A stretch of 32,386 nt of DNA from the NCBI GenBank assembly GCA_944391345.1, contig CALXTE010000017.1:1-32386 (forward strand). The letters are read 5' to 3'. Numbering within the stretch: the stretch's first letter is position 1; each line of letters opens with the position of its first letter. This document shows, in pieces, positions 1 to 7,170 of this stretch. Made by a program: the position numbers and the translations under genes. The notes beneath the pieces were generated by a model, which was not told where the DNA came from, ran no database searches, and was given only the letters and a program-made list of their open reading frames with translations. The DNA comes from an uncultured Alphaproteobacteria bacterium (GTDB lineage: Bacteria; Pseudomonadota; Alphaproteobacteria; RF32; CAG-239).

Positions 1-73
1 AATTGGTAGACGCGCATGCTTCAGGTGCATGTTGGCTCAGCCAGTGGAAGTTCGAGTCTTCTTCAGGGCACCA
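1..73 (+). tRNA. tRNA-Leu (anticodon CAG), 5' end outside window
   Basis: The D-loop part, anticodon arm, long variable arm, T arm, 3' acceptor strand and encoded CCA (71-73) are present; the 5' acceptor strand lies before the window. The anticodon stem is CATGC/GCATG around the loop TTCAGGT, giving anticodon CAG, which reads CUG. The variable arm is a class II hairpin (GGCTC/AGCC region), as expected for tRNA-Leu. The T arm is 46-62 with loop TTCGAGT. A terminator follows directly, and the last 19 nt are repeated at 242-260. Confidence 0.93.
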
Positions 74-111
74 TAAAAAAATCCTCCCTAGTGGAGGTTT
101 TTTTTATGGTG
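55..111 (+). repeat. Direct repeat, copy 1: tRNA 3' end plus terminator
   Basis: About 56 bp holding the last 19 nt of tRNA-Leu, the terminator and the flanking ATGGTG. Copy 2 at 242-297 differs only by one A in the A-run. The copies start 187 bp apart in the same orientation. A tRNA 3'-end repeat is the usual footprint of site-specific integration, but a simple local duplication would look the same. Confidence 0.85.
75..106 (+). terminator. Intrinsic terminator of tRNA-Leu
   Basis: A-run plus TCCTCC, loop CTAGT, then GGAGG and eight T. It starts two bases after the CCA end, so it most likely ends the tRNA transcript. A near-identical copy is at 262-292. Confidence 0.85.
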
Positions 112-241
112 ATTTTAAATAAGATTCTCGAACTTCCAGAAGGAAGTTTGACTAGGAGGAGAGGCAGACGGGAGTATGCCGGTGAGGGCATAGCCCGAGC
201 GACGACGAAGCGGCCGAGGATTTGCTTGCAAACCGCAGGTC

Positions 242-297
242 AGTCTTCTTCAGGGCACCATAAAAAATCCTCCCTAGTGGAGGTTTTTTTTATGGTG
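242..297 (+). repeat. Direct repeat, copy 2: orphan tRNA-Leu 3' end plus terminator
   Basis: Identity to 55-111 begins at AGTCTTCTTCAGGGCACCA, inside the T arm, so this copy is not a tRNA gene. The ~130 bp between copies have no credible gene. They contain small hairpins (AACTTCC/GGAAGTT at 131-148 and TATGCC/GGCATA at 175-192) and a locally GC-rich tract at 155-240. Confidence 0.85.
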
Positions 298-354
298 GAA
301 TGTTTTGTTCCTTAGCGAGGACGGCGATAGCGGCCGTAGCTAAGGTTATAAAAA

Positions 355-391
355 AATCCCCTTTGAAAAAAAACTTCAAAGGGGAGATTTT
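355..391. terminator. Bidirectional intrinsic terminator
   Basis: The stem CCCCTTTGAA / TTCAAAGGGG (358-384) has an A-rich side on the left and a T-run on the right, so it can work on both strands. It lies 8 bp beyond the stop of the minus-strand membrane protein gene and closes the plus-strand tRNA region. Confidence 0.85.
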
Positions 392-1381
392 TTATTTTTT
401 AAGTTTTAATCTTTCGGCCAATATCATTCTTATGGTTTGGGCGCGGTGCATTTTATGATAAGTCTCATAGCAAATCAACACAATGCCGGAGATTAACAGC
501 GGTAAGAGGTAATAGATAATGCGGTAAGCAATTAAGGCGCCGAAAAGCATGGCGGTATTGTGGTCTCCGGGGATAATCAACAGAAACAGTCCTTCAAAAA
601 CTCCCAAACCACCGGGGACTTGAGAAAAAGTGCCTAAAACTTGAGCAATAATGAACACCCCGATGAAGACGTCAAAGGGAATTGGAACAAAAGTCGTTAA
701 CGTGAAATACAAAACCAGCGAAGCCATTAAAATGTCTGCGCCGCCGATGATGACTTGTTCTAAAGCAAGGCGAATGCTCGGGATTTCAAATTTTATGCCT
801 TTTATGACTATCGGGTCTTTGTAAAACAAGCTGATGCCAAAGTAAATGGCTAAGCCAACGGCTGATAATATCGTGACGATTAGAGTTGTCATTTTAGAAA
901 CGCTGCCTTCGCCAAAAGCATGATCAGGCGTTAAAAAATAACCGACGATAATCAGGAAAAAGCAGGCAACCAGATAAGTGAAGCCGGAAAAGGTGACCAT
1001 CTTGACAATCTCGTATCCGTGGAAACGCCAACGCGTGTAGAGGCGGTATCTGATGGCGCCTCCGGAAACAATTGCGTGACCGGCGTTGTTGCTGACGGAA
1101 AAGCCGATGAAACCGGCAAAAATCCATTTCCATGGGGCGAGCTTTCTTTTGATGTATCTTAGGGCCAGCCAGTCATAAGATGACAAGGCAACATAGCCGC
1201 AGAATGAGGCCAGACAAGCCATTAATAAATTATGCTGCGGAATGCTGAACAGAGCGTCTTTGATGTCTGATAACGGGTATTTTGACAGCTGGTGGTATAT
1301 CATGTAAGCTGCCAGTCCGAAAAAAAACAGTCCGGACCAGGAGAGGATTTTTTTTAATATTCTTTTGGCTTGAAATGACAT
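392..1381 (-). CDS. YbhN/MprF-type flippase-domain membrane protein (UPF0104 family)
   Basis: A 329-aa integral membrane protein with about eight hydrophobic segments (roughly residues 12-30, 52-72, 86-106, 124-150, 163-183, 207-230, 236-256 and 275-305). The conserved family signatures are visible: SNNAGHAIVSGGAIRYRLY at 97-115 and FSQVPGGLGVFEG at 252-264. This is the transmembrane domain that in MprF moves aminoacylated phosphatidylglycerol across the membrane; stand-alone versions are widespread, and their substrate is usually unknown. No aminoacyl-transferase domain follows, so it should not be called MprF. The ATG at 1379-1381 has a purine-rich AAAGGAAAA stretch upstream. It lies 92 bp downstream of pepP on the same strand and is followed by a strong terminator. 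Confidence 0.85.
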   Translation of the reverse strand: MSFQAKRILKKILSWSGLFFFGLAAYMIYHQLSKYPLSDIKDALFSIPQHNLLMACLASFCGYVALSSYDWLALRYIKRKLAPWKWIFAGFIGFSVSNNAGHAIVSGGAIRYRLYTRWRFHGYEIVKMVTFSGFTYLVACFFLIIVGYFLTPDHAFGEGSVSKMTTLIVTILSAVGLAIYFGISLFYKDPIVIKGIKFEIPSIRLALEQVIIGGADILMASLVLYFTLTTFVPIPFDVFIGVFIIAQVLGTFSQVPGGLGVFEGLFLLIIPGDHNTAMLFGALIAYRIIYYLLPLLISGIVLICYETYHKMHRAQTIRMILAERLKLKK

Positions 1382-1473
1382 TCTTTCTTTTTTCCTTTTT
1401 GATTTTATTTGCTTTCTAATATATAGGCTTAATCTTAATTAGCAACCACAACCGTGTGTTTTTATTCAGAATT

Positions 1474-3189
1474 TTATAGTTTCCCACAGGCTTTTTTGAG
1501 CCAGTTCTTTGCGGTGCCAAAAACATAAGGCGATAAAGCGGCAAAAACACGCGCGTGATAATCATTTATCCAGTTTATTTCATCCGGAGTGAGCCGGTCT
1601 TTGGTGATTAAGTTTTTGTCATAAGGAACAAGTGTCAGCGGTGAAAAACACAACATGCCGTTTTGCTTGTCCGGCAAAATTTCAACGAGGTTTTCAATCC
1701 TGATGCCATAGCAATTTTCTTTATAATATCCGGGTTCGATAGAGGTTATCATGCCGGCTTGCAGCGGATAGGCGGAGTAGCCGGTGGAAATGCCGTGAGG
1801 GCCTTCGTGAACATTTAGAAAACAGCCGACGCCGTGGCCGGTGCCATGAGCATAATTCAGGCCCTGTTTCCATAAAGGTGCACGAGCCAGTGCGTCAAGA
1901 GATTGACCGCTGCTTCCTTGCGGAAAAACTGCGCGGCTTAAATTAATGTGGCCTTTGAGGACGGTGGTGTAGTTGGCTTTCATCTCTTCGGTGGGTTTGC
2001 CGATGGCAAGGGTTCTGGTGATGTCGGTTGTGCCGTCATAATACTGAGCGCCGCTGTCTAATAAGAGCAAAGAGCCGTTTTGTAGGGCTTTGTTGCTCTT
2101 GGCGGAAGGTTGATAGTGAACGATTGCGCCATTAGAGCCAAAAGCGGCGATGGTTTCAAAGCTCTCAGAGAAATAATGTTCTTGCTTTTGGCGAAAGCCA
2201 TGAAGCTCGGCCACGATTTCAAGTTCGGTTTTTCCGGCGGCGTTTTCTTCCAGCCAACTTAAAAAATTAACCATGGCGATGCCGTCGCGAATGTGGGCGC
2301 GGCGTATTCCTTCCAATTCAACAGAATTTTTTATGGCTTTGGCGGTTTCGCAGATGTCTTGGTGGGGCAGAGCCGTTATTTTATATTTTTCAAATAAGTT
2401 TTTTATGGCTTGCGGGGTTTTGTTTTCATCAATATAAAGGCTTTGTTTTTTGAAAGATTTTAGGGTTTCATCCAAAGCTTCAAGCGGATAGGTCGCGAAT
2501 GGATATTGTCTTTCGCCATAATCTAAATTGCCGCCGAAAACGGTTGTGTTTCCGTTTCTTTCTACGAGAACATAAGCTCGGATTATCGGCGTGTCTGGCA
2601 AGCATTTGGCTCGCAGGTTTAGTAGCCATGAGGCCGAATCGGCGGCGCAAAACAGCCAGCCGGCCGCATCGGTCGGATTTAAAAAGTCCAGAACTTCTCC
2701 GATTTTTTCTTCTCGGCTGAGGCCGGAAAATTCAATTTCGTGCTCAAAAACGCGGCCTTTGACCAAAGGCATGGAGGGGTCGACTTTTTCGGATGAGGGG
2801 ATCCAGCGGAGGTCGGTAAGCACTTTTTGAAAATGGTTAAAGTCTTTTATTGACAGGCAGTTAGGGTTGAAGCCTAAGCGAAATTTTGGCGGCAGATTTT
2901 GTTGCATCCATTTGGTCATGGAAATTTCTGCGGTGCAGACGACTTCTATTATTTGCGAATCGGTTTCTAACGGAGCTTGCAGGGCGTAGCGGCCGTCGAC
3001 AAACAAAACAGAGCGGCCTTGGGGCTTTATCAGCAATGTTCCGGCTGAGCCCGAAAATCCGGTTAATTTTAGGATTTTGTTTTCGGCAGGGTGAATGTCT
3101 TCGCCCAGAAACATGTTGTTGCGCGGCAGAAAATAGCCGTCCAATTTTTCGGTTTTTAATTGCTCGATTATATTTTCAAGGGCGGTCAT
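1474..3189 (-). CDS. pepP: Aminopeptidase P family protein (Xaa-Pro aminopeptidase, M24)
   Basis: A 571-aa cytosolic metallopeptidase that removes the N-terminal residue preceding proline. Two creatinase-type N-terminal domains (about 1-290) precede the pita-bread catalytic domain. All five dinuclear metal ligands can be placed: D378 in LLLLDSG, D389 in GTTDITRT (the usual 11-residue spacing), H452 in HGTGHGVG, E485 in SIEPGYY and E499 in IRIEN. The length fits the long, eukaryote-like APP1 type with two N-terminal domains rather than the ~440-aa E. coli PepP, so the symbol is used for function. The ATG follows the prmA stop by one base, so the two genes are almost certainly co-transcribed and probably translationally coupled. 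Confidence 0.93.
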   Translation of the reverse strand: MTALENIIEQLKTEKLDGYFLPRNNMFLGEDIHPAENKILKLTGFSGSAGTLLIKPQGRSVLFVDGRYALQAPLETDSQIIEVVCTAEISMTKWMQQNLPPKFRLGFNPNCLSIKDFNHFQKVLTDLRWIPSSEKVDPSMPLVKGRVFEHEIEFSGLSREEKIGEVLDFLNPTDAAGWLFCAADSASWLLNLRAKCLPDTPIIRAYVLVERNGNTTVFGGNLDYGERQYPFATYPLEALDETLKSFKKQSLYIDENKTPQAIKNLFEKYKITALPHQDICETAKAIKNSVELEGIRRAHIRDGIAMVNFLSWLEENAAGKTELEIVAELHGFRQKQEHYFSESFETIAAFGSNGAIVHYQPSAKSNKALQNGSLLLLDSGAQYYDGTTDITRTLAIGKPTEEMKANYTTVLKGHINLSRAVFPQGSSGQSLDALARAPLWKQGLNYAHGTGHGVGCFLNVHEGPHGISTGYSAYPLQAGMITSIEPGYYKENCYGIRIENLVEILPDKQNGMLCFSPLTLVPYDKNLITKDRLTPDEINWINDYHARVFAALSPYVFGTAKNWLKKACGKL

Positions 3190-3190
3190 T

Positions 3191-4066
3191 TTATTTCTCC
3201 ATTACTGCGGCGCACCAATCGTCAATTTGATAAAGTTTTATGAGTTTTAGCCCTTGTTGTTCATGAGCGGAAATTACCCAGTTTTTTTGGTCAGAAACAA
3301 AGCCGGATAAAATTGCATAACCGCCTTGATTTAAGGCTTTATATAAGTCAGGGGCCATTTCAATCAAGGGGCGGGCCAAAATGTTTGATAAAATGATGTC
3401 ATAAGGGGCATTGTTTTGCACAAAGTCTGATTTATAGCCATCGCTGACGGCGGCATGGATATTTTCTTCTTCATGGTTGGTGGCGGCATTTTGCAAAGTG
3501 ACGATAACGGCTTCTTCGTCGATGTCAACGGCGGTTATTTTTGCAGAGGCGCCAAAGAGTTTGGCAGCACCGAGTGACAAAATGCCGGAGCCGGTTCCCA
3601 TATCCAGAATTTTTTGGTGTTTTATGTTTTGGTTATTTAGCCAGCACAAAGCCTCCAAGCAGCCGCGAGTGGTCGGATGTTCGGAGCCAAAAGCCGTGGC
3701 GGCATAAATTTGCAGCGGGATTTTATCGGTTTTGGGAGTTTGTTTTTCGTGGATGCCGTAAATTAAAAAATCAGCAACTTCAACCGGTGGAAATTTTATG
3801 ACATAGTCTTTGAGCCAGTTTTGGCTTTCAAGCAAAGTTTTTTCGTATTTGGGAAGGGTAACTCCTTGATTTTGTGCGGCGGTTATAAAGTCTTGTTCGT
3901 TAAAGTTTATATCAGCATAAGCCGTAAGTTCTTCTTTGCCGTCATCGTGATAATCTAAACTTGAGGTTGTGAAGTAGTCGTCAATGAAGTTGGTTAGATT
4001 TTCATCATATTCTTCTTGGGGCGCAAATTTGATTTGCCAGCAGCTGCCGCCTTTGTTTTCCGTCAT
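3191..4066 (-). CDS. prmA: Ribosomal protein L11 methyltransferase PrmA
   Basis: A 291-aa SAM-dependent methyltransferase that trimethylates ribosomal protein L11. The C-terminal Rossmann domain has motif I DMGTGSGILSLG starting at residue 155, the acidic end of strand 2 in AVDID (D181), and the PrmA-specific LSNILARPLIEMAP at 226-239. The PrmA signature FGSEHPTT at 126-133 corresponds to FGTGxHxTT in other species; here the second glycine is replaced. The N-terminal ~100 residues are the divergent L11-recognition domain. The start ATG has AGGA about 10 nt upstream. It is the first gene of a minus-strand unit with pepP, divergent from the lipoprotein gene at 4173. Confidence 0.93.
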   Translation of the reverse strand: MTENKGGSCWQIKFAPQEEYDENLTNFIDDYFTTSSLDYHDDGKEELTAYADINFNEQDFITAAQNQGVTLPKYEKTLLESQNWLKDYVIKFPPVEVADFLIYGIHEKQTPKTDKIPLQIYAATAFGSEHPTTRGCLEALCWLNNQNIKHQKILDMGTGSGILSLGAAKLFGASAKITAVDIDEEAVIVTLQNAATNHEEENIHAAVSDGYKSDFVQNNAPYDIILSNILARPLIEMAPDLYKALNQGGYAILSGFVSDQKNWVISAHEQQGLKLIKLYQIDDWCAAVMEK

Positions 4067-4120
4067 TTTGTTTTTTTCCTAATTCTCTTTAATTTTGCTA
4101 AAGATTTGTTTACTTTATTG

Positions 4121-4138
4121 TGATAATAGTTCTTATCA
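4121..4138. promoter_or_regulatory. Inverted repeat in a divergent intergenic region
   Basis: TGATAA-6-TTATCA lies between the divergent prmA and 4173 genes, 35 bp before the latter's ATG. Six-base perfect arms in A/T-rich DNA are only weak evidence; it could be an operator for either gene. Confidence 0.25.
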
Positions 4139-4172
4139 TATAAATATTAAAGATTTTTTTAAGAGTTTGGAT

Positions 4173-4946
4173 ATGAAAAAAACGGTTGTTCTTTTTAGTG
4201 CTTTATTGCTAGCTTCTTGCGCAATTCATGCCGGAGATCATTCTTTTTGGAATGAGCGTAATGAGTGGATAGAATCGCACAATACTTATCCGGTTGAGTT
4301 CTTTTCTCAGGAGCCGATGTTGTTGAAAACAGACTATGTTTATGAAAACAGCCGTAAGTCAAAAGAGGTTTTGACAACTTATACCGGTTATTCAATGATT
4401 TCGAGCAAGACGTATCAGAAAAACTATTATATTGCCGATAAGGTAAAGGCGGTTATGGAAGGTGGTTTGGTCGGAATTGGGTCTCCGATTTTGTTTGCAA
4501 AAGGCGAATCCGTGCCTTTGCTCGGGCAGGTCGTGGTTGATAATGTGGACTATGTTTTGGCGCCGGATAAAAGCGGGGAATATGTTGTGTTAGTTCGTCG
4601 AGACGGCTCGATTTATCCTAAAGTCGGTGAAATAAGAAATAATCGTTTGTTGTTGTTAGATGAAAATTTTATGCCAAAACCCGATGATTTTCATTTTTCT
4701 CCGGTGGTTGAAGGCAAAACACAGCAGACAAAGCCGGTTAATGGTTATGATTTGCGCTATGAAGGCATTAAAAACGGAAAAATTACCATGACTTATATGG
4801 TTTATAATCCGGTTAATAATTCCAGCGGGCAATTTGAGACTTTTGCTTTTCCTCAGAAGGCCGGTTTGTATCGCATCAATAATCTTGAAATAAAGATTAT
4901 GAGTGCCGATAATGATAAAATCGACTTTATGGTTGTGAAAGATTAA
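4173..4946 (+). CDS. Probable lipoprotein of unknown function
   Basis: A 257-aa exported protein. I chose the ATG at 4173, not the longer frame from 4095, because it opens a signal peptide: MKKTVVLFSALLLASC with lipobox L-A-S-C16. A signal peptidase I site after AIHA is also possible, so lipidation is likely but not certain. The rest has no domain I recognise; it is rich in beta-type stretches (for example PLLGQVVVDNVDYVLAP, residues 114-130) and looks like a periplasmic or outer-membrane-anchored beta protein. It is divergent from prmA and followed by a weak hairpin before yebC. There is no clear Shine-Dalgarno. Confidence 0.75.
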   Translation: MKKTVVLFSALLLASCAIHAGDHSFWNERNEWIESHNTYPVEFFSQEPMLLKTDYVYENSRKSKEVLTTYTGYSMISSKTYQKNYYIADKVKAVMEGGLVGIGSPILFAKGESVPLLGQVVVDNVDYVLAPDKSGEYVVLVRRDGSIYPKVGEIRNNRLLLLDENFMPKPDDFHFSPVVEGKTQQTKPVNGYDLRYEGIKNGKITMTYMVYNPVNNSSGQFETFAFPQKAGLYRINNLEIKIMSADNDKIDFMVVKD

Positions 4947-5005
4947 ATTAATCCTCATTGCAAAAAAAATAGTGCGGGGGCTTGATTTTAATAAAATTTT
5001 AGAGT

Positions 5006-5033
5006 AAAAAAGCTCTGAATTAGAGTTTTTTTA
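5006..5033 (+). terminator. Weak intrinsic terminator between 4173 and yebC
   Basis: AAAAAGCTCT-GAATT-AGAGTTTTTTT: a 4-bp CTCT/AGAG stem extended by A/T pairs with one bulged G, followed by seven T. Thermodynamically weak, but placed correctly. Confidence 0.45.
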
Positions 5034-5049
5034 TATCGGAGATTAATTA

Positions 5050-5811
5050 ATGTCAGGTCATTCCCAGTTTAAAAATATTATGTATCGTAAAGGGGCGCAA
5101 GACGCAAAAAAAGCAAAGGTTTTTGCTAAGCTTGCCCGTGATATTACCATTGCTGCCAAAAGCGGTTTGCCCGAGCCGGATAAAAATCCGCGCTTGCGTT
5201 TGGCTATTCAAGCGGCTCGTGCCGAAAGTATGCCGAAAGACAATATTGAACGCGCTATTGCCAAGGCTACTCAAACAGCCGGCGGCGCTGATTATGTTTC
5301 TGCTCGTTATGAAGGATTTGGTCCGGGGAAAGTTGCTATTATCGTTGAGGCACTGACTGATAACAAGAATCGTACGGCTGGTAATGTTCGTACAATTTTT
5401 GGTAAACGCGGTGGTGTTATGGGTGAGAGCGGATCTGTTGCCTTTAACTTTGAACGTATCGGTTATATTAAATATCCGCTTTCTGTTGCAGAGCCCGATA
5501 AGATGTTTGAAACCGCTTTGGAAGCCGGTGCTAATGATGTTGCTTCTGATGATGAGGCTCATGAGATTGAGACTTTGCCCGATGATTTGAACATGGTTAC
5601 CGAAACTTTGGAAAAGGCTTTCGGCACACCTTCTGCTTCTCGATTGGATTGGAAACCGACCGTTAAAACAGATATTACAGATTTGGAAACTGCTCAAAAG
5701 TTTTTGGAATTTGTTGATGCTTTGGAAGATGATGACGATGTGCAAAAAGTTTATCACAATGCCGAGTTTTCGGAAGATGTGTTAAAAGCTTTGGAAAGCA
5801 GCGACGATTAA
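5050..5811 (+). CDS. yebC: YebC/PmpR family protein (probable translational or transcriptional regulator)
   Basis: A 253-aa protein of full family length. The N terminus MSGHSQFKNIMYRKGAQDAK is the family hallmark (usually GHSKWxxIxxxKxxxD), and the acidic C-terminal half is typical. YebC proteins are DNA-binding regulators in some bacteria, and newer work links the family to relief of ribosome stalling; which role applies here cannot be read from sequence. GGAG lies 9 nt before the ATG. A poor TTGATT-17-TAAAAA promoter (4982-5010) overlaps the upstream hairpin. It sits directly before ruvC, the usual place for yebC, but a strong terminator separates them. Confidence 0.95.
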   Translation: MSGHSQFKNIMYRKGAQDAKKAKVFAKLARDITIAAKSGLPEPDKNPRLRLAIQAARAESMPKDNIERAIAKATQTAGGADYVSARYEGFGPGKVAIIVEALTDNKNRTAGNVRTIFGKRGGVMGESGSVAFNFERIGYIKYPLSVAEPDKMFETALEAGANDVASDDEAHEIETLPDDLNMVTETLEKAFGTPSASRLDWKPTVKTDITDLETAQKFLEFVDALEDDDDVQKVYHNAEFSEDVLKALESSDD

Positions 5812-5818
5812 TTATCAA

Positions 5819-5846
5819 GGCAGGTTTTAGAGCCTGCCTTTTTTTG
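5819..5846 (+). terminator. Intrinsic terminator after yebC
   Basis: GGCAGG, loop TTTTAGAG, CCTGCC and seven T. It lies 8 bp after the yebC stop and 17 bp before the ruvC ATG, so ruvC depends on readthrough or on a promoter inside yebC. Confidence 0.88.
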
Positions 5847-5862
5847 TTTTTAGGGGAGCAAA

Positions 5863-6354
5863 ATGCGAATCTTGGGGCTTGATCCCAGTTTGTCATCAAC
5901 CGGCTGGGGCGTTATTGAGGTTGAAAATAATCATATGAAATATGTGGCGGATGGTTTTATCAAAACTGATCCAAAACAGCCTTTGCCCGAGCGCTTGGCG
6001 CAGATTCATAAAACGCTTAATGAGGTGATTGAACTCTATAAACCTCAAGAAGCCGCAATAGAACAGGTTTTTTTGAACGATAACCCTAAATCAACCATAA
6101 AACTTGGGATGGCGCGCGGCGTGGTGATTTTGGCGCCGTCGCTTTTTAATATTCCGGTTACCGAATATGAGCCGACCTTGGTTAAAAAAGCCGTCGTTGG
6201 AGTGGGGCGTGCTGAAAAGTCTCAGGTGGAGGCGATGATAAAGGTTTTGCTTCCGGGGTGTAAGCCCAAAAATAATGACTCTTCCGATGCCTTGGCGATG
6301 GCGATTACGCATAATGCTTTTCGGAAGTCTGTTGCCATCAAACAAGTTTATTAA
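5863..6354 (+). CDS. ruvC: Holliday junction resolvase RuvC
   Basis: A 163-aa RNase H-fold endonuclease that cuts Holliday junctions after RuvAB branch migration. The four catalytic acids are visible: D7 in ILGLDPSL, E67 in AAIEQVF, and D139 and D142 in NDSSDALAMA. Length is normal. The Shine-Dalgarno GGGGAG is 7 nt before the ATG. The gene is separated from ruvA by an unrelated gene (6434-7042), whereas ruvC-ruvA-ruvB are usually contiguous. Confidence 0.96.
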   Translation: MRILGLDPSLSSTGWGVIEVENNHMKYVADGFIKTDPKQPLPERLAQIHKTLNEVIELYKPQEAAIEQVFLNDNPKSTIKLGMARGVVILAPSLFNIPVTEYEPTLVKKAVVGVGRAEKSQVEAMIKVLLPGCKPKNNDSSDALAMAITHNAFRKSVAIKQVY

Positions 6355-6363
6355 ATTTTTTTG

Positions 6364-6391
6364 TTGATTTTTGTACACAAGGTGATAATCT
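6364..6391 (+). promoter_or_regulatory. Sigma70-like promoter of the 6434 gene
   Basis: TTGATT (6364-6369), 16-bp spacer, TAATCT (6386-6391). The ATG is 43 bp downstream, after an A/T-rich leader with no Shine-Dalgarno. Confidence 0.55.
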
Positions 6392-6433
6392 GTTTAAGAT
6401 TTAATCTTATTGTGTCACAAAAAAATATATATT

Positions 6434-7042
6434 ATGAAAGCAATTACTATAGACAAAGCGGTTGAACGGTTGAAAGCTATTGACCGTAATTCTTATATCC
6501 AAAAAAACAAGTTGATGCGACATTTTGATGAGAAGTTTCATACTTCTTTATCTAAAAAAGATGCTGATGATTTGTCTTTTGTTGATATTTTGAAAGCACC
6601 GTGTGATGCCGATAAGGATATGGTGTATTCTGAACTGAAGAAAATCGTAAATCATGGGCTTTCATTTGAAAACAAACAGTTTCTTTATCAGGTAACGGGC
6701 ACAATCTTGCGGGATATAGCAACAGCTGACTTTGATGTTTTAATCGAAGATATTTATATTCCTTTAGTTGGGTCTGATTTTTGGCAGAAGGCTTGGGGAA
6801 TTCCGGCGTTGTTTGAAGATGTGTACAAAACAAGAGCTTTTTATTTTTATAAAGAGCCGTTTTGGATGGCCGAATATTTTGTGGCTTTGACTTATGCTCC
6901 GGTTTGTGAGGCGATTTTGGTTCAGAACGGATATGTCCTTTCAGTAAAAATCGTGCATTCGTTACAAGATGTTCCGCAGCTTAAAACTTTGTTGGAAATG
7001 TCCGGAACCTGCTTTTTAAGAAGCTTTTGGTCCAGTGAATAA
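6434..7042 (+). CDS. Unknown protein inserted between ruvC and ruvA
   Basis: A 202-aa soluble protein; I do not recognise a family. I chose the ATG at 6434 because the region before it has promoter features and the nine-codon-longer frame would start inside them. The sequence begins MKAITIDKAVERLKAIDRNS, is charged in the first 90 residues and aromatic-rich at about 125-165 (FWQKAWG, FYFYKEPFW). There is no signal peptide or membrane segment. It has its own promoter, an SD-less A/T leader and a perfect terminator, so it is a self-contained unit in the middle of the ruv genes. The same design recurs at 9516, 10412, 11274 and 17290, although the protein itself is not detectably related to those. 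Confidence 0.8.
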   Translation: MKAITIDKAVERLKAIDRNSYIQKNKLMRHFDEKFHTSLSKKDADDLSFVDILKAPCDADKDMVYSELKKIVNHGLSFENKQFLYQVTGTILRDIATADFDVLIEDIYIPLVGSDFWQKAWGIPALFEDVYKTRAFYFYKEPFWMAEYFVALTYAPVCEAILVQNGYVLSVKIVHSLQDVPQLKTLLEMSGTCFLRSFWSSE

Positions 7043-7070
7043 AAACGGAATTCTTTTGAATTCCGTTTTT
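7042..7070 (+). terminator. Intrinsic terminator after the 6434 gene
   Basis: CGGAATTC-TTTT-GAATTCCG (7046-7065), flanked by an A-run and five T. It begins at the stop codon. Confidence 0.9.
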
Positions 7071-7100
7071 ATTTTGTTCTTGATTTTTGCTAAAAAGTTC

Positions 7101-7129
7101 TTGCGTCTTATGGGGAAGTTTTATATCTT
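7101..7129 (+). promoter_or_regulatory. Sigma70-like promoter for ruvAB-ybgC
   Basis: TTGCGT (7101-7106), 17-bp spacer, TATCTT (7124-7129), 41 bp before the ruvA ATG and just after the preceding terminator. It gives ruvA-ruvB-ybgC an independent start. Confidence 0.6.
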
Positions 7130-7170
7130 GTAGGTAGGTTGTAAAATGAGTTTAAGACAGGTGAATTTTA

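Noticed and set aside
16-315. 99-aa open frame over the tRNA and repeat region
   Set aside because: It starts inside tRNA-Leu, runs through two terminators and consists mostly of the duplicated block.
5053-5757. 234-aa minus-strand frame over yebC
   Set aside because: Antisense shadow of a clear YebC gene; its composition reflects the complement of that coding sequence.
7042-7170. Riboswitch or T-box in the ruvA leader
   Set aside because: Only the terminator hairpin of the preceding gene and a plain promoter are visible; there is no conserved aptamer-like structure.
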